Assembly: GCF_008932295.1 (NCBI RefSeq)
Contig: NZ_WBWA01000011.1
Coordinates: 1-64,000, forward strand
DNA: 64,000 bases
Direction: 5' to 3'
Source of the DNA: Brucella tritici
GTDB taxonomy: Bacteria > Pseudomonadota > Alphaproteobacteria > Rhizobiales > Rhizobiaceae
In this document: in pieces, positions 27,705 to 37,007 of the stretch
Position numbering within the stretch: position 1 is the first letter of the stretch
Layout of the letters: the number at the start of each line of letters is the position of its first letter
Notes under the pieces: generated by a model
The model's input: only the letters and a program-made list of their open reading frames with translations
Databases searched by the model: none
Told to the model about the DNA's origin: nothing
Made by a program: the position numbers and the translations under genes

Positions 27705-28053
27705 TTCTTTTGCCTCTCTGTCGGAGCCACATTTCATGAAACCATGATGCAGCTCTCTGTCCTGTTTTATGCGGTGTATTGTTCTCACCGTGTCTTGAGA
27801 GGAATTTAGGGGAGATGCATAAAATTCGACTTAAAAGTCAGCCTTAACAGTAACTTACCGGAGAGATTGCGCATTCAGGCTTAATGTTTGCTTACTTCAA
27901 GCCATTTGCGGGACGGCGCCCGGATACATTGTTACAGCGCCAGAATGCCGGTTTTCCGGCCGTTAGAAAGGCCTGCCACATTAAACTTTCGTCATTTGAG
28001 AAGTGTCTGGATAGCGGCTAAATACGAGCCATCTACAATCCATTGGAGGGACC
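27705..28053. other. intergenic region, divergent promoters
   Basis: This 349-bp gap lies between two divergent genes. Apart from a short GCCGG-TTTT-CCGGC hairpin near 27946-27960 I see nothing specific. Confidence 0.35.
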
Positions 28054-28536
28054 ATGGCGCTTCGTCTTGCACATTATTTCGTGGTCGGCGGGCTGTTAAG
28101 CTTTACCGGCTTTGCGAGTTTCGCTCACGCGGAACCGGTTACCGCAGCTCCACAGATGACCATGTATAAAGACCCTTACTGCGGCTGCTGCGAGGGCTGG
28201 GCTGAACATATGAAAGCCGCTGGCTTCAATGTCACAGTGAAGGTCGAGGAAGCGATGGATACCGTAAAGGCAAAGTATGGCGTCGGTGCCAATCTTGCCT
28301 CATGCCACACGGCAGTCGTCGATGGATATGTCATCGAGGGGCATGTTCCAGCCGGTGCGGTCAAGCGGTTGCTGGCTGAACGTCCGCAGGCCACGGGACT
28401 GACCGCACCCGGTATGCCGATGGGATCACCCGGCATGGAAATGCCGGGCAGCAAGGCCGATACCTATGATGTTCTGCTTTTCAAAGGCCAGATGACGAAG
28501 CCATTTGCCCGCTATGAAGGGACACAGGCGCTATAA
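28054..28536 (+). CDS. exported DUF411 metal-binding protein
   Basis: This 160-residue protein has a Sec signal peptide (cleavage likely after FAHA). A thioredoxin-like DUF411 domain holds the CGCC motif in KDPYCGCCEGW and a later Cys in LASCHTAVV. A Met/Gly/Pro-rich C-terminal stretch (GMPMGSPGMEMPG) could bind copper. DUF411 proteins occur in copper and metal-resistance settings; the exact function is not known. GGAGG lies just before the ATG. It is convergent with the following membrane-protein gene. Confidence 0.88.
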   Translation: MALRLAHYFVVGGLLSFTGFASFAHAEPVTAAPQMTMYKDPYCGCCEGWAEHMKAAGFNVTVKVEEAMDTVKAKYGVGANLASCHTAVVDGYVIEGHVPAGAVKRLLAERPQATGLTAPGMPMGSPGMEMPGSKADTYDVLLFKGQMTKPFARYEGTQAL

Positions 28537-28538
28537 AG

Positions 28539-28973
28539 CTAAATCGGCAGGTTCGCACGGGCCTGCCGCCTCTTCTCGAAGAAGAGCAGAATGCGAAAAG
28601 CGATGAAAATGACGATACAGGCCGCGTTGAAACCCACGGTCAGCGGCTTGTATTCGAAATGTCGCGAAAAAACGGAATAAATGGCAATTTCGCCGAGCGC
28701 TGCCACAAACCAAAGCACAGGTCCCCACGGTGCGCGCATCCACAGCCCCGTCGCGGCAACGGGCATCAGCACCGCCAGAGCCACAACCGCTGTCTGCCAC
28801 GGCCATGGCATGAGATCGAAACGCCAAAGAAGCCCCGGGTGAATCCCGATCAGCCTGATCCAGTAGAAAACGCCGCTGGCCAGCGCCACAAGAGCGAGTA
28901 TCCGAACGAACCATGTGAAGGCCCATTCGGTTCCACTCGGCTGGGTATGCTGGCGCAGCTCGTTCATATGCAT
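28539..28973 (-). CDS. four-helix membrane protein, DUF6163-like
   Basis: This 144-residue membrane protein has four predicted helices, a conserved hydrophilic N-terminus and a basic C-terminal tail (EKKRRQAR). I recognise it only as a rhizobial conserved protein without known function. Its ATG overlaps the TGA of the upstream hydrolase gene (TGATG), so the two are translationally coupled. Confidence 0.75.
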   Translation of the reverse strand: MHMNELRQHTQPSGTEWAFTWFVRILALVALASGVFYWIRLIGIHPGLLWRFDLMPWPWQTAVVALAVLMPVAATGLWMRAPWGPVLWFVAALGEIAIYSVFSRHFEYKPLTVGFNAACIVIFIAFRILLFFEKRRQARANLPI

Positions 28974-30022
28974 CAAAAGGTCAGTTCCTTGTCACCCAGA
29001 TTTGCAAAATAGACATTGACCTGTTCAGGCTTCACTTCATCGAGTGTTGCCGGTTTCCACGCGGGCGCACCGTCCTTGTCTATAAGCAATGCGCGAACGC
29101 CCTCATAGAAATCGTGCGCTTCCAGCATGCGGTTGGCAATGCGGTATTCCATGCGCATGCAATCATCGAGATTAAGCGGGCGACCATCTGCAATCTGGCG
29201 GAAAGTCACCGCGACACTCGTTGGTGAACGGGTGGCGATCACCTTCACGATGTCCATCGCAGCCTTGCTGCCCGCTTGGGCTTCTTTTTCCAGGGCGGCC
29301 ATGCAATCGCCAAGCGTCGCACCTGAAAAGCATTCCGCGATGATCTGGCGCGTTTCGATAGAGGTTTCAAAATCGGGATACTGGCTGCGCGTCAGTGCCG
29401 CATCGATGTCGGCGGTTGCGATGATGTCTTCGCGCAAATCATGCAGATCGCTTGCAGCTACGGCGTGTGTTGCAATCCCGCTTTGCAGGCAGTCGCCCCA
29501 GCGAATGCGGTTGCCGGTCAGCGCCAGATAATATCCGAAATTGTCATGCAGATGCGGCAGGAAAGCACTGCCGCCGACATCCGGGAAGAAGCCGATGCCG
29601 GTTTCCGGCATGGCAAACATGGTGTTTTCCGTCACGATGCGATGCGAACCGTGAACGGAAATGCCCGCACCGCCGCCCATGATAATCCCGTTAATGAGCG
29701 AGATATAGGGCTTTGGGAAACGGCCAATACGCGCATTGAGCCGATATTCGTCGCGGAAGAATTCGTAGGCAGGCGTTCCGGACTGACCGGCCTTGTAGGC
29801 GGCAACGACATCGCCGCCCGCACAGAATGCACGCCCCTCGCCTTCCAGAATCACGCAGGCCACTTCAGGATCGTCTTCCCAAGCCTGCAAGGCGCGGTCG
29901 AGCGCCAGAATCATTTTATGCGTGAGCGCATTGAGAGCTTCGGTTCGCGTAAGCTTCACAAGCCCCGCTTTTCCCTTGCGTTCAAAGCTGATTTCGCTGC
30001 CACCGCCGAAGTCAATCTGCAT
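28973..30022 (-). CDS. 3-hydroxyisobutyryl-CoA hydrolase (enoyl-CoA hydratase superfamily)
   Basis: This 349-residue crotonase-fold enzyme is most like the HIBCH group, which releases 3-hydroxyisobutyrate in valine breakdown. It has the oxyanion-hole segments GRAFCAGGDV and INGIIMGGGAGIS, the catalytic EN/PETGIGFFPDVGG segment and the longer C-terminal half with MEYRIANRMLEAHDFYEGVRALLIDKD that sets HIBCH apart from simple hydratases. It is the first gene of a two-gene unit with the membrane protein. Another short-chain acyl-CoA substrate cannot be excluded. Confidence 0.88.
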   Translation of the reverse strand: MQIDFGGGSEISFERKGKAGLVKLTRTEALNALTHKMILALDRALQAWEDDPEVACVILEGEGRAFCAGGDVVAAYKAGQSGTPAYEFFRDEYRLNARIGRFPKPYISLINGIIMGGGAGISVHGSHRIVTENTMFAMPETGIGFFPDVGGSAFLPHLHDNFGYYLALTGNRIRWGDCLQSGIATHAVAASDLHDLREDIIATADIDAALTRSQYPDFETSIETRQIIAECFSGATLGDCMAALEKEAQAGSKAAMDIVKVIATRSPTSVAVTFRQIADGRPLNLDDCMRMEYRIANRMLEAHDFYEGVRALLIDKDGAPAWKPATLDEVKPEQVNVYFANLGDKELTF

Positions 30023-30137
30023 ATCCTGTCTCCCGTTCCATCAAATGGGTAGAAAGTGAGACGCCCCGCGTCAATCCTGCACAGGTCAATGTTCTTGGTT
30101 TCATCACTTTTCCCATGATAAACGGTGCGCATCCGAT

Positions 30138-30306
30138 GCTAGTGGATTGAATTTTACGTTTGATACCCGTCCGATATTAATCCCGTTTCAAACGTCAAAT
30201 TCGAAATATCCATTAGATGGATAAAGTTACTAGTGGTCCTTTTGATCCCGACATTTGCTCAGCGCTCATATCCGAGGGATGCAAATGTCGAAATCAGGCC
30301 ACTAGT
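30138..30306 (+). repeat. 169-bp palindrome-rich dispersed repeat, copy 1
   Basis: The element is bounded by GCTAGTGG and CCACTAGT and holds two large internal inverted repeats: TTACGTTTGA/TCAAACGTCAA and ACATTTGC...GCAAATGT. A second copy with the same order lies at 63484-63653. It resembles the small palindromic Bru-RS-type repeats of Brucella, but I cannot confirm the family. It ends 45 bp before the hemB start, so it lies in the hemB promoter or leader. Confidence 0.85.
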
Positions 30307-30351
30307 CTTGAGATTTCATATTCCAAGACATCAATTCTCGGGAATAGCTTC

Positions 30352-31395
30352 ATGACCGACCGCCAGTCCAAATATCTGCCCGCCAATATCAGCCAGCATG
30401 TCGATGACGTTACCGGCAGCAGGCGCCTGCGCCGCATGCGCAAGGCCGACTGGTCGCGCAGGCTGGTACAGGAAACCCGGCTGACGGTCGATGACCTCAT
30501 CCTGCCGTTCTTCCTGACCTATGGAACCGGCGTGGCGGAGCCTGTGGAAGCAATGCCCGGCGTTGAACGTCTTTCGGTCGATATGGCCGTTCGCATGGCG
30601 GAAAAGGCCGCCAAGCTTGGCATTCCTGCCATCGCCCCCTTCCCCCGCGAAAAGCTGGACGTGAAGACCGAGGACGGTGCCTTCGTCGCCAGTCCAGACA
30701 ATCTGATCAACCGCGCCGTGCGCGCCATCAAGAAGGAAGTGCCGGAAATTGGCATCATCACCGATGCGGCACTCGATCCCTTCACCACGCATGGCCATGA
30801 CGGCATCCTGCGGAACGGCGAGATCGTCAACGACGAATCGGTTGCCATGGTGGTTCGCGGTGCTCTTTCGCAGGCTGAAGCCGGTGCGGATATCATCGCG
30901 CCTTCCGATATGATGGACGGTCGCGTCGGGGCTGTGCGTCAGGCGCTGGACGAACATGGGTTCTGTCACCTGCCGATCATGTCCTATGCCACCAAATTCG
31001 CCTCGGCCTTCTATGGCCCTTATCGCGATGCCATCGGCACGCAGGGACTGCTCAAAGGCGACAAGAAAACCTATTATCTTGATCCGGCCAATCCGGAGGA
31101 AGCCGTGCGCGAGGCCGAGCAGGATGTTGCCGAAGGTGCGGATATGTTGATGGTCAAGCCAGGCCTGCCCTATCTCGACATCATCCATCGCCTGAAAAGC
31201 GAGTTCCGCCTGCCCACCTATGCCTATCAGGTGTCGGGCGAGTACGCGATGATCAAGGCTGCTGGCATCAATGGCTGGATCGACGAAGAAAAAGTGATGA
31301 TGGAAAGCCTTCTGGCGTTCAAGCGTGCCGGTTGTGACGGAATTCTTACTTACTTCGCAATCGAAGTGGCTGAAAAGCTTAAACAGCAAGGCTAA
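30352..31395 (+). CDS. hemB: delta-aminolevulinic acid dehydratase (porphobilinogen synthase)
   Basis: HemB condenses two ALA to porphobilinogen for heme and cobalamin. The 347-residue protein has both active-site lysines (MSYATKFASAFYGP and LMVKPGLPYLD). In place of the zinc-binding cysteines it has DAALDPFTTHGHDG, so it is the Mg-dependent type. ATG 30352 fits the family; the frame continues upstream through the dispersed repeat and was rejected. A hairpin-rich stretch with GGCGG/CCGCC arms follows the stop. Confidence 0.96.
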   Translation: MTDRQSKYLPANISQHVDDVTGSRRLRRMRKADWSRRLVQETRLTVDDLILPFFLTYGTGVAEPVEAMPGVERLSVDMAVRMAEKAAKLGIPAIAPFPREKLDVKTEDGAFVASPDNLINRAVRAIKKEVPEIGIITDAALDPFTTHGHDGILRNGEIVNDESVAMVVRGALSQAEAGADIIAPSDMMDGRVGAVRQALDEHGFCHLPIMSYATKFASAFYGPYRDAIGTQGLLKGDKKTYYLDPANPEEAVREAEQDVAEGADMLMVKPGLPYLDIIHRLKSEFRLPTYAYQVSGEYAMIKAAGINGWIDEEKVMMESLLAFKRAGCDGILTYFAIEVAEKLKQQG

Positions 31396-31544
31396 ACGGC
31401 GGGTCCTTTCGGCGGGAAATCTTCAAATTTCCTTGAAACCGCCGGTTTTGGTTCCCATGTTGATGACTGTTCCGCTGAGGTAGCGGGACAGCGCCGGTTG
31501 TCACACTACCCCGGACGCTTCCTTGGAAACGACTGGAAGGAAAA

Positions 31545-32015
31545 ATGTCCGACCATATTCTGCACGGCGAAGTCATGGGACCGCGTTATGAAAGCCGCGC
31601 ATTCTTTGAAGGCGTGCGCACGCGCCGCATTATGGCTTTTCTTATCGATTACCTGATTGTCTTTCTGCTCTGCATTCCGGCAGCAATCGTTATTGCAATC
31701 CTCGGCATCATTACGCTGAGCCTCGGCTGGATGCTCTACGGCATCATGTTTCCCATGGTCGCGCTATTTTATGTAGCCCGCACTCTGGGCGGACCGCAGC
31801 AGGCCACCAAGGGCATGCAGATGATGAACATCAAGCTCGTCCGGCTCGAAGGCGGCACGGTTGATCCGATGCTCGCTATCGTTCACACGGTCCTGTTTTG
31901 GGGTCTCAATGTGGTGCTGACGCCGCTGATCCTGCTCGCTTCGCTGGTTCTCGACCGCAAGCGCACGGTGCACGATCTTCTGCTTGGCACGGCTGTCATT
32001 CGTTCAGATCGATAA
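31545..32015 (+). CDS. RDD-family membrane protein
   Basis: This 156-residue inner-membrane protein has the RDD domain: the Arg/Asp signature in RTRRIMAFLIDYLIVF, further helices, and ATKGMQMMNIKLVR with the final RTVHDLLLGTAVI. RDD proteins have been linked to Na+/H+ or osmolyte transport, but the role is uncertain. GGAAGG precedes the ATG. Confidence 0.88.
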   Translation: MSDHILHGEVMGPRYESRAFFEGVRTRRIMAFLIDYLIVFLLCIPAAIVIAILGIITLSLGWMLYGIMFPMVALFYVARTLGGPQQATKGMQMMNIKLVRLEGGTVDPMLAIVHTVLFWGLNVVLTPLILLASLVLDRKRTVHDLLLGTAVIRSDR

Positions 32016-32041
32016 GCCTATAGAGTTGGCCTATAGAGTTG
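32016..32041. repeat. 13-bp direct repeat, two copies
   Basis: GCCTATAGAGTTG occurs twice in tandem (32016-32028 and 32029-32041), immediately after the RDD gene stop. Confidence 0.85.
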
Positions 32042-32189
32042 GATCGACACATCTGTTTTTCGAAAATCGATTCCGAATTTCGGGTTGATGCTTCAGATCA
32101 AAAAAATTCAGAGCCGGCTGCGCAAAATGCCTATTGACGTTTTGTGCCGTCGGCTCAATCCTTAGAGACAGTATCGTGATGGTTTTGCC

Positions 32190-32242
32190 AGAGCATTTCC
32201 AGCAAAAGTGCGAAGCGGTTTTGCGTAGGAAAATGCGTCAAA
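32190..32242. repeat. rhizobial-type palindromic intergenic element
   Basis: The stretch beginning AGAGCATTTCC and containing AAAAGTGCGAAGCGGTTTTGCG then AAAATGCGTC folds into a nested hairpin. Related words (AGAGCAT, AAGTGGGAACCGGTTTTC) occur in the elements at 48764 and 49715, so I treat them as one loose family. Confidence 0.6.
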
Positions 32243-32274
32243 GCGAGTAAATTAAGCCATTTCGTGGATATTGA

Positions 32275-33024
32275 ATGACCCATCAACCGCAACAGTCTCC
32301 GCAGTTCTTTCTGACAGCTCCGTCGCCCTGCCCTTATCTCGAGGGTCAGATGGAGCGAAAAGTCTTTACGCATCTGGTCGGCGACAAAGCGAACGAGATC
32401 AACGATCTTCTGACCCAAGGCGGTTTCCGCCGTTCCCAGAACATTGCCTATCGTCCAGCCTGCGAATTGTGCAGGGCATGCATATCCGTTCGCATCCTGG
32501 CCGGAGAGTTCAAGATGACGCGCAACATGCGCCGCGTCTGGACACAGAATAATGACCTGATAGGACGTGTGCACAAGGCACAGCCCAGCACTGAACAATA
32601 TGCGCTTTTCCGCGATTATCTCGATGCGCGCCACCGTTCCGGCGGCATGTCGGACATGACGGTCCTCGACTATGCAATGATGATCGAGGATACGCATGTA
32701 AATACGCAGATCATCGAATATCGCAAGCGCGGCCCGGAAAGCTTCATCAGTGCCAAGGGCGACGGTGAGCTGATCGCTGTAGCACTCACCGATGTGATGG
32801 CCGATGGCCTGTCGATGGTCTATTCATTCTTCTCACCGCATATGCATGACCGGTCGCTTGGGACCTACATGATCCTCGATCATATCCAGCGCGCACATGC
32901 CGCCGGTCTGCCGCATGTCTATCTCGGCTATTGGGTCGAGGGATCACGCAAGATGCAGTATAAAATCCGCTTCACTCCGCAGGAGCATCTGGGTCCCCGC
33001 GGCTGGCAGCGATTTGAGGGTTAG
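32275..33024 (+). CDS. bpt: aspartate/glutamate leucyltransferase Bpt
   Basis: Bpt transfers Leu from Leu-tRNA to N-terminal Asp or Glu (N-degron pathway) and is related to eukaryotic arginyltransferase ATE1. The 249-residue protein has the Cys-containing N-terminal motif [16 protein letters not shown] and the C-terminal GNAT-like part with [18 protein letters not shown]. It is convergent with parC across a shared terminator. Confidence 0.93.
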   Translation: MTHQPQQSPQFFLTAPSPCPYLEGQMERKVFTHLVGDKANEINDLLTQGGFRRSQNIAYRPACELCRACISVRILAGEFKMTRNMRRVWTQNNDLIGRVHKAQPSTEQYALFRDYLDARHRSGGMSDMTVLDYAMMIEDTHVNTQIIEYRKRGPESFISAKGDGELIAVALTDVMADGLSMVYSFFSPHMHDRSLGTYMILDHIQRAHAAGLPHVYLGYWVEGSRKMQYKIRFTPQEHLGPRGWQRFEG

Positions 33025-33028
33025 ACAC

Positions 33029-33056
33029 GAAAAAGGCGGCAAAAGCCGCCTTTCCT
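33029..33056. terminator. bidirectional terminator bpt/parC
   Basis: Arms AAAGGCGGC (33032-33040) and GCCGCCTTT (33045-33053) enclose AAAA. Confidence 0.92.
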
Positions 33057-33073
33057 TGTACACGCAAGCCAAT

Positions 33074-35386
33074 CTAGAATTTACCCGAACGCGGAAAGCC
33101 CTTCGGCACCAGACGACCCGCAGAGGCGCGCGCGCCGATCCACTCGACAAGCTCTTCCTTGTTGCGATTGAAGGTGCGCTCTGCGGAATCCTGCCAGGAA
33201 AGCCCTTCAGCAATTGCAAAAGTGCGTACGTCGGATACACCGCCATCCTTGTACTTCTGCAGGCGTACGCCCTTGCCGCGTGTCATTTCCGGAATATCGG
33301 AAAGCGGGAAGACCACCATCTTGCGGTTCTCGCCGACGACAGCAATGTGATCGCCGGAGACGCGCTGGCAAAGCTTTGCCTCGTCCGGCGTCTTGACGTT
33401 CATCACCTGCTTACCCTTGCGGGTGTTGGCGACCGCCTCATTCTCGGGAACAATGAAACCGTTACCTTCATGGCTGACGAGCAGCAGTTTCGCGGATGGA
33501 TCATGCACGAAGGCGGTCAGAATATCCTGATCGTTTTCCATATCGACGAGAATGCGGATCGGCTCGCCATGGCCGCGCCCTCCCGGAAGCGTGTTCGCGC
33601 CGATGGTGAAGAACTTGCCGCCCGTCGTGAAGAACAGAAGCTTGTCGGTCGTCTCGGCATGGAAAGCGAGCTTGAGCTTGTCGCCTTCCTTGAAGGCAAG
33701 CGTGGAGAAGTCGGCCAGATGCCCCTTCATCGCGCGCAGCCAGCCCTTTTCCGACACAACAATCGTGACCGGCTCACGCTCGATCATCGCCTGATGAATA
33801 TCTTCCAGATCATGGGTTGGCGCATCAGCAAAGGTCGTACGACGTGCGCCGAGCTTGGTCTTCGGACCAAACTTTTCGCGCACCGACTTGATTTCGGCAC
33901 TGATCTTCTTCCATTGGCGCGTGCCGGAAGCGAGCAGACCTTCGAGGTCTGTCTTCTCGACGGTAAGGTCATCGAACTCCTTGCGGATTTCGAATTCCTC
34001 AAGCTTGCGCAACGAACGCAGGCGCATATTGAGGATCGACTCGGCCTGAACATCGGTCAGCTCGAAGGTCCGCATCAGGTCCTGTTTCGGCTCATCTTCC
34101 TCACGGATGATGCGGATCACCTCATCCAGATTGAGATAAGCGATCAGGAAGCCGCCAAGGATTTCCAGGCGTCTTTCGATTTCCGCCAGACGGAATTGGG
34201 AACGGCGGACAAGCACTTCCTTGCGATGGTCGAGCCACTCGCGCAGAACGCTGCCCAGCGACAGGACATTCGGCACCTTGCCATGCGACAGCACGTTCAT
34301 GTTCAGCGAAACGCGGCTTTCCAGCTCGGTCAGCTTGAAAAGCGATTCCATCAGCAGTTCAGGATCGACCGTCCGATTCTTCGGCTCCAGAACGATGCGA
34401 ATGTCTTCTGCCGACTCGTCGCGGATGTCGTCGAGCAATGGCAGCTTCTTTGCCAGCAGCAGCTCGGCGATCTTTTCGATCAGGCGCGATTTCTGCACCT
34501 GATAGGGAATTTCAGTGACGACGATCACCCAGGTGCCGCGATTGCCCTCTTCCTTCTCCCAGCGGGCACGAACGCGAAATGCGCCGCGGCCCGTGCGATA
34601 GGCATCGAGAATATTATCGTGTGCTTCGACAAGGATGCCGCCCGTCGGGAAATCCGGGCCACGCACCTTGCACTTCAGAAGAGCAGCCGGATCAGTCTCG
34701 GCTTCGCGCTTCAGTTCTTCCCATTGCTCCGGTGAGGTTACAAGTTCCTCAACCGGCGCGTCGGGATGATTGATGAGATACAGCGCCGACGAGCAAAGCT
34801 CCGCCACATTATGCGGCGGAATATTGGTGGCCATGCCGACCGCGATGCCTGCCGAGCCGTTTGCAAGCAGGTTCGGGAAAGCGCCCGGAAGAACGATCGG
34901 CTCCTCGTCCTCTTCATTATAGGTCGGACGGAAATCAATGGCGTTTTCGTTGATGCCTTCCAGCAGCAGCGTCGCCACTTCCGTCATGCGTGCTTCTGTG
35001 TAGCGCATGGCGGCAGCGTTATCGCCGTCGATATTGCCGAAATTGCCCTGCCCGTCCACGAGCGGATAACGCACCGCGAAATCCTGCGCCAGACGCACCA
35101 GCGCATCGTAGATCGACGCATCGCCGTGCGGATGGAACTTACCCATCACGTCGCCGACGATACGGGCGCATTTTGCATAGGCCTGATCGGGATTGAGACG
35201 CAGCAGACGCATGGCGTGCATGATGCGGCGGTGCACCGGCTTCAGGCCGTCGCGCACGTCCGGCAGCGCACGATGCATGATCGTGGACAGCGCATAAGCG
35301 AGGTAACGTTCCTCGAGAGCCGATTTGAGATCGACCCGCTCGATGTGTTCTTCGCCGTCATCCGGCGGAATCAGACTTTTTCCCAT
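33074..35386 (-). CDS. parC: DNA topoisomerase IV subunit A
   Basis: ParC is the DNA-cutting subunit of topoisomerase IV, needed to unlink daughter chromosomes. The 770-residue protein has the active-site Tyr in [10 protein letters not shown], the winged-helix region [19 protein letters not shown] and a C-terminal beta-pinwheel. The position matching the quinolone-sensing Ser80 of E. coli ParC is Ala (HPHGDA); I take this as a lineage trait rather than acquired resistance. The start is ATG 35386; an upstream extension to 35437 is rejected. Confidence 0.96.
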   Translation of the reverse strand: MGKSLIPPDDGEEHIERVDLKSALEERYLAYALSTIMHRALPDVRDGLKPVHRRIMHAMRLLRLNPDQAYAKCARIVGDVMGKFHPHGDASIYDALVRLAQDFAVRYPLVDGQGNFGNIDGDNAAAMRYTEARMTEVATLLLEGINENAIDFRPTYNEEDEEPIVLPGAFPNLLANGSAGIAVGMATNIPPHNVAELCSSALYLINHPDAPVEELVTSPEQWEELKREAETDPAALLKCKVRGPDFPTGGILVEAHDNILDAYRTGRGAFRVRARWEKEEGNRGTWVIVVTEIPYQVQKSRLIEKIAELLLAKKLPLLDDIRDESAEDIRIVLEPKNRTVDPELLMESLFKLTELESRVSLNMNVLSHGKVPNVLSLGSVLREWLDHRKEVLVRRSQFRLAEIERRLEILGGFLIAYLNLDEVIRIIREEDEPKQDLMRTFELTDVQAESILNMRLRSLRKLEEFEIRKEFDDLTVEKTDLEGLLASGTRQWKKISAEIKSVREKFGPKTKLGARRTTFADAPTHDLEDIHQAMIEREPVTIVVSEKGWLRAMKGHLADFSTLAFKEGDKLKLAFHAETTDKLLFFTTGGKFFTIGANTLPGGRGHGEPIRILVDMENDQDILTAFVHDPSAKLLLVSHEGNGFIVPENEAVANTRKGKQVMNVKTPDEAKLCQRVSGDHIAVVGENRKMVVFPLSDIPEMTRGKGVRLQKYKDGGVSDVRTFAIAEGLSWQDSAERTFNRNKEELVEWIGARASAGRLVPKGFPRSGKF

Positions 35387-35716
35387 GTCTCTCAGTACCA
35401 ACTGCGCGATTCGCCAGCAAGAGTTCAGGAGAACCAATCCAGTACATTAGTGCGTCGTGCGTCCATTTGGACGCACAAAGGTCGCCCTAACTTATTGAAT
35501 CTACGCATCGTGCTTTCCAAAAGTCGATTCCGATTTTTGGAAAGCACGATGCTGTAGTGTGCAATAGTCGCAATCCTGCCGCCATTTGTGTCCTATAGAG
35601 CTATCAGGGGTGAATTTCCCCGGCTGCAATCGCAGGCTGAGGAAATCATGTTGTTATTGCGAGTGATTTCCGCCTATGAATGCCGCGCTATATTAGAGAT
35701 CAGGCAGGAGCTTCGA
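35387..35716. other. gap with two hairpin elements
   Basis: This 330-bp gap lies between divergent genes. It contains a short perfect hairpin (GTGCGTCC/GGACGCAC at 35457-35476) and a long one at 35505-35552 (listed separately). The promoter of the exported protein gene should lie in the last 100 bp. Confidence 0.4.
35505..35552. repeat. long inverted repeat (22-bp arms)
   Basis: The left arm 35505-35526 (GCATCGTGCTTTCCAAAA...) and right arm 35531-35552 match except for one position around a four-base loop. It looks like a palindromic intergenic element of the rhizobial kind rather than a terminator, since no T run follows. Confidence 0.75.
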
Positions 35717-36913
35717 ATGCAGGTTTTCGTCAACATCAAGCCAGCGGCACGTATTTTAGCGGCCGGAACAGCGCTTTCGCTGATTTTCGGCAGCGCGGCC
35801 ATGGCGGCAGACGCCAATGCAGTTGCTGAGCGCATCAAGACGCTCTACGCAAAACAGGGCGGCGAGCTGAGTTTCGCCAATGTTCAGGCGAATGGCTCCG
35901 ACATTGTGCTTCAGGGCACCAAGATCAAGCTGCCGACGGTCGCTGAAAAGGAAACCGCCCTTGGCGACGTGACGCTCCAGAACGTTCAGGATACACCGGA
36001 CGGCGGCTACAGCATCGAACAGGTTACAGTGCCCGATCTTGCTTTTGCCGGTCAGGAAGACAAGAACGACAAGGCCGAGATCAAGGGCCTTGCCATGCAG
36101 AACGTGCAGATTCCGTCGGAAACGGCCAAGGGTCCGCTCGACAGCATGGTTATGTATGACAAGCTGAAGATCGACGAAATCCAGTTCGGCACGCCCGGCA
36201 CGGATGGTGCAACGGTGAAGGGTTTCGACCTGTCGCTCGACACCTCCAACAAGGCCGAGAAGATCGGCTATGTCTGGACCATCGCCAATATCGATGCGAC
36301 CTTTGAAAAGGACGGCAAGAACCCGCTTGCGCCGCTTGACATGAACACGTTCAACGGTTCGCTGAACTCCAAGGGCAACTGGTCGCCATCTTCCGGTGAT
36401 ACTTCGCTGGACCAGCTTGAGCTTCAGGCAGCAGAACTCGGCAAGATCAACATCACCGGCAGCCTCGGCGGATATGATCTGGCTTTCCTCGAAGCCGTCC
36501 AGAAGACGCAGGAAAACATGAGCAAGGCCGATGCAGACAAGGACGCTGCCGGTCTCGCAATTCTGGGTCTGGCAGAACAGCTGAACCTCAAGAATCTGTC
36601 GATCCGCTTCGACAATGAAACCCTGACCCAGAAGATTCTCGACTATTACGGCAAGCAGCAGGGTGCCGATGGCAAGCAGCTTGGCGAACAGATGAAGATG
36701 ATGGTTCCGCTGATGGCAACACAGCTCAAGAACCCTGAGTTTGCCCAGCAGCTCAAGGCCGCATCCGACAAGTTCTTCGACGATCCGAAGTCGCTGACCA
36801 TCAGCGCATCGCCGGACCAGCCGGTGACCTTCGCTTCGATCGTTGCCACGGCATCGCTGGACCCGACGAAGATCATCCAGCTTCTGAAAGTCAGCGTCGA
36901 CGCTAACAACTAA
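35717..36913 (+). CDS. exported hypothetical protein, 398 aa
   Basis: The protein has a clear Sec signal peptide (…LSLIFGSAAMAA) and a long acidic, Lys/Asp-rich mature part with no further membrane segment, so it is probably periplasmic. It shows repeated beta-like segments (TLQNVQDTPDGGYSIEQVTVPDL, then KGLAMQNVQIPSE) and a helical C-terminal third. I recognise no family with confidence. ATG 35717 has GCAGGAGC upstream; the longer frame from 35588 has none. It ends at a strong terminator. Confidence 0.8.
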   Translation: MQVFVNIKPAARILAAGTALSLIFGSAAMAADANAVAERIKTLYAKQGGELSFANVQANGSDIVLQGTKIKLPTVAEKETALGDVTLQNVQDTPDGGYSIEQVTVPDLAFAGQEDKNDKAEIKGLAMQNVQIPSETAKGPLDSMVMYDKLKIDEIQFGTPGTDGATVKGFDLSLDTSNKAEKIGYVWTIANIDATFEKDGKNPLAPLDMNTFNGSLNSKGNWSPSSGDTSLDQLELQAAELGKINITGSLGGYDLAFLEAVQKTQENMSKADADKDAAGLAILGLAEQLNLKNLSIRFDNETLTQKILDYYGKQQGADGKQLGEQMKMMVPLMATQLKNPEFAQQLKAASDKFFDDPKSLTISASPDQPVTFASIVATASLDPTKIIQLLKVSVDANN

Positions 36914-36918
36914 AATGA

Positions 36919-36953
36919 AAAAGCCCGGTGAGTTTTCTCACCGGGCTTTTCTT
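36919..36953 (+). terminator. terminator of exported protein gene
   Basis: The 14-base arms AAAAGCCCGGTGAG and CTCACCGGGCTTTT enclose TTTT. Confidence 0.92.
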
Positions 36954-36961
36954 CACCTAAT

Positions 36962-36992
36962 AAAAAACCCGGCTCCAGGCCGGGTTTTTTTA
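36962..36992 (-). terminator. aspS terminator
   Basis: AAAAAACCCGGC pairs with GCCGGGTTTTTT around a short loop, with T run on the minus strand. It sits back to back with the terminator at 36919. Confidence 0.9.
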
Positions 36993-37007
36993 TTCCATCG
37001 TGTGCTT

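Noticed and set aside
30217-30351. 45-codon N-terminal extension of HemB
   Set aside because: It translates the dispersed repeat; the family start is the ATG at 30352.
32897-34735. 612-codon plus-strand ORF
   Set aside because: It is antisense to parC, whose frame has all family motifs; it begins inside bpt and has no ribosome-binding site.
34990-35196. Quinolone-resistance change in ParC
   Set aside because: Ala at the Ser80-equivalent position is likely normal for this lineage; the sequence alone does not show acquired resistance.
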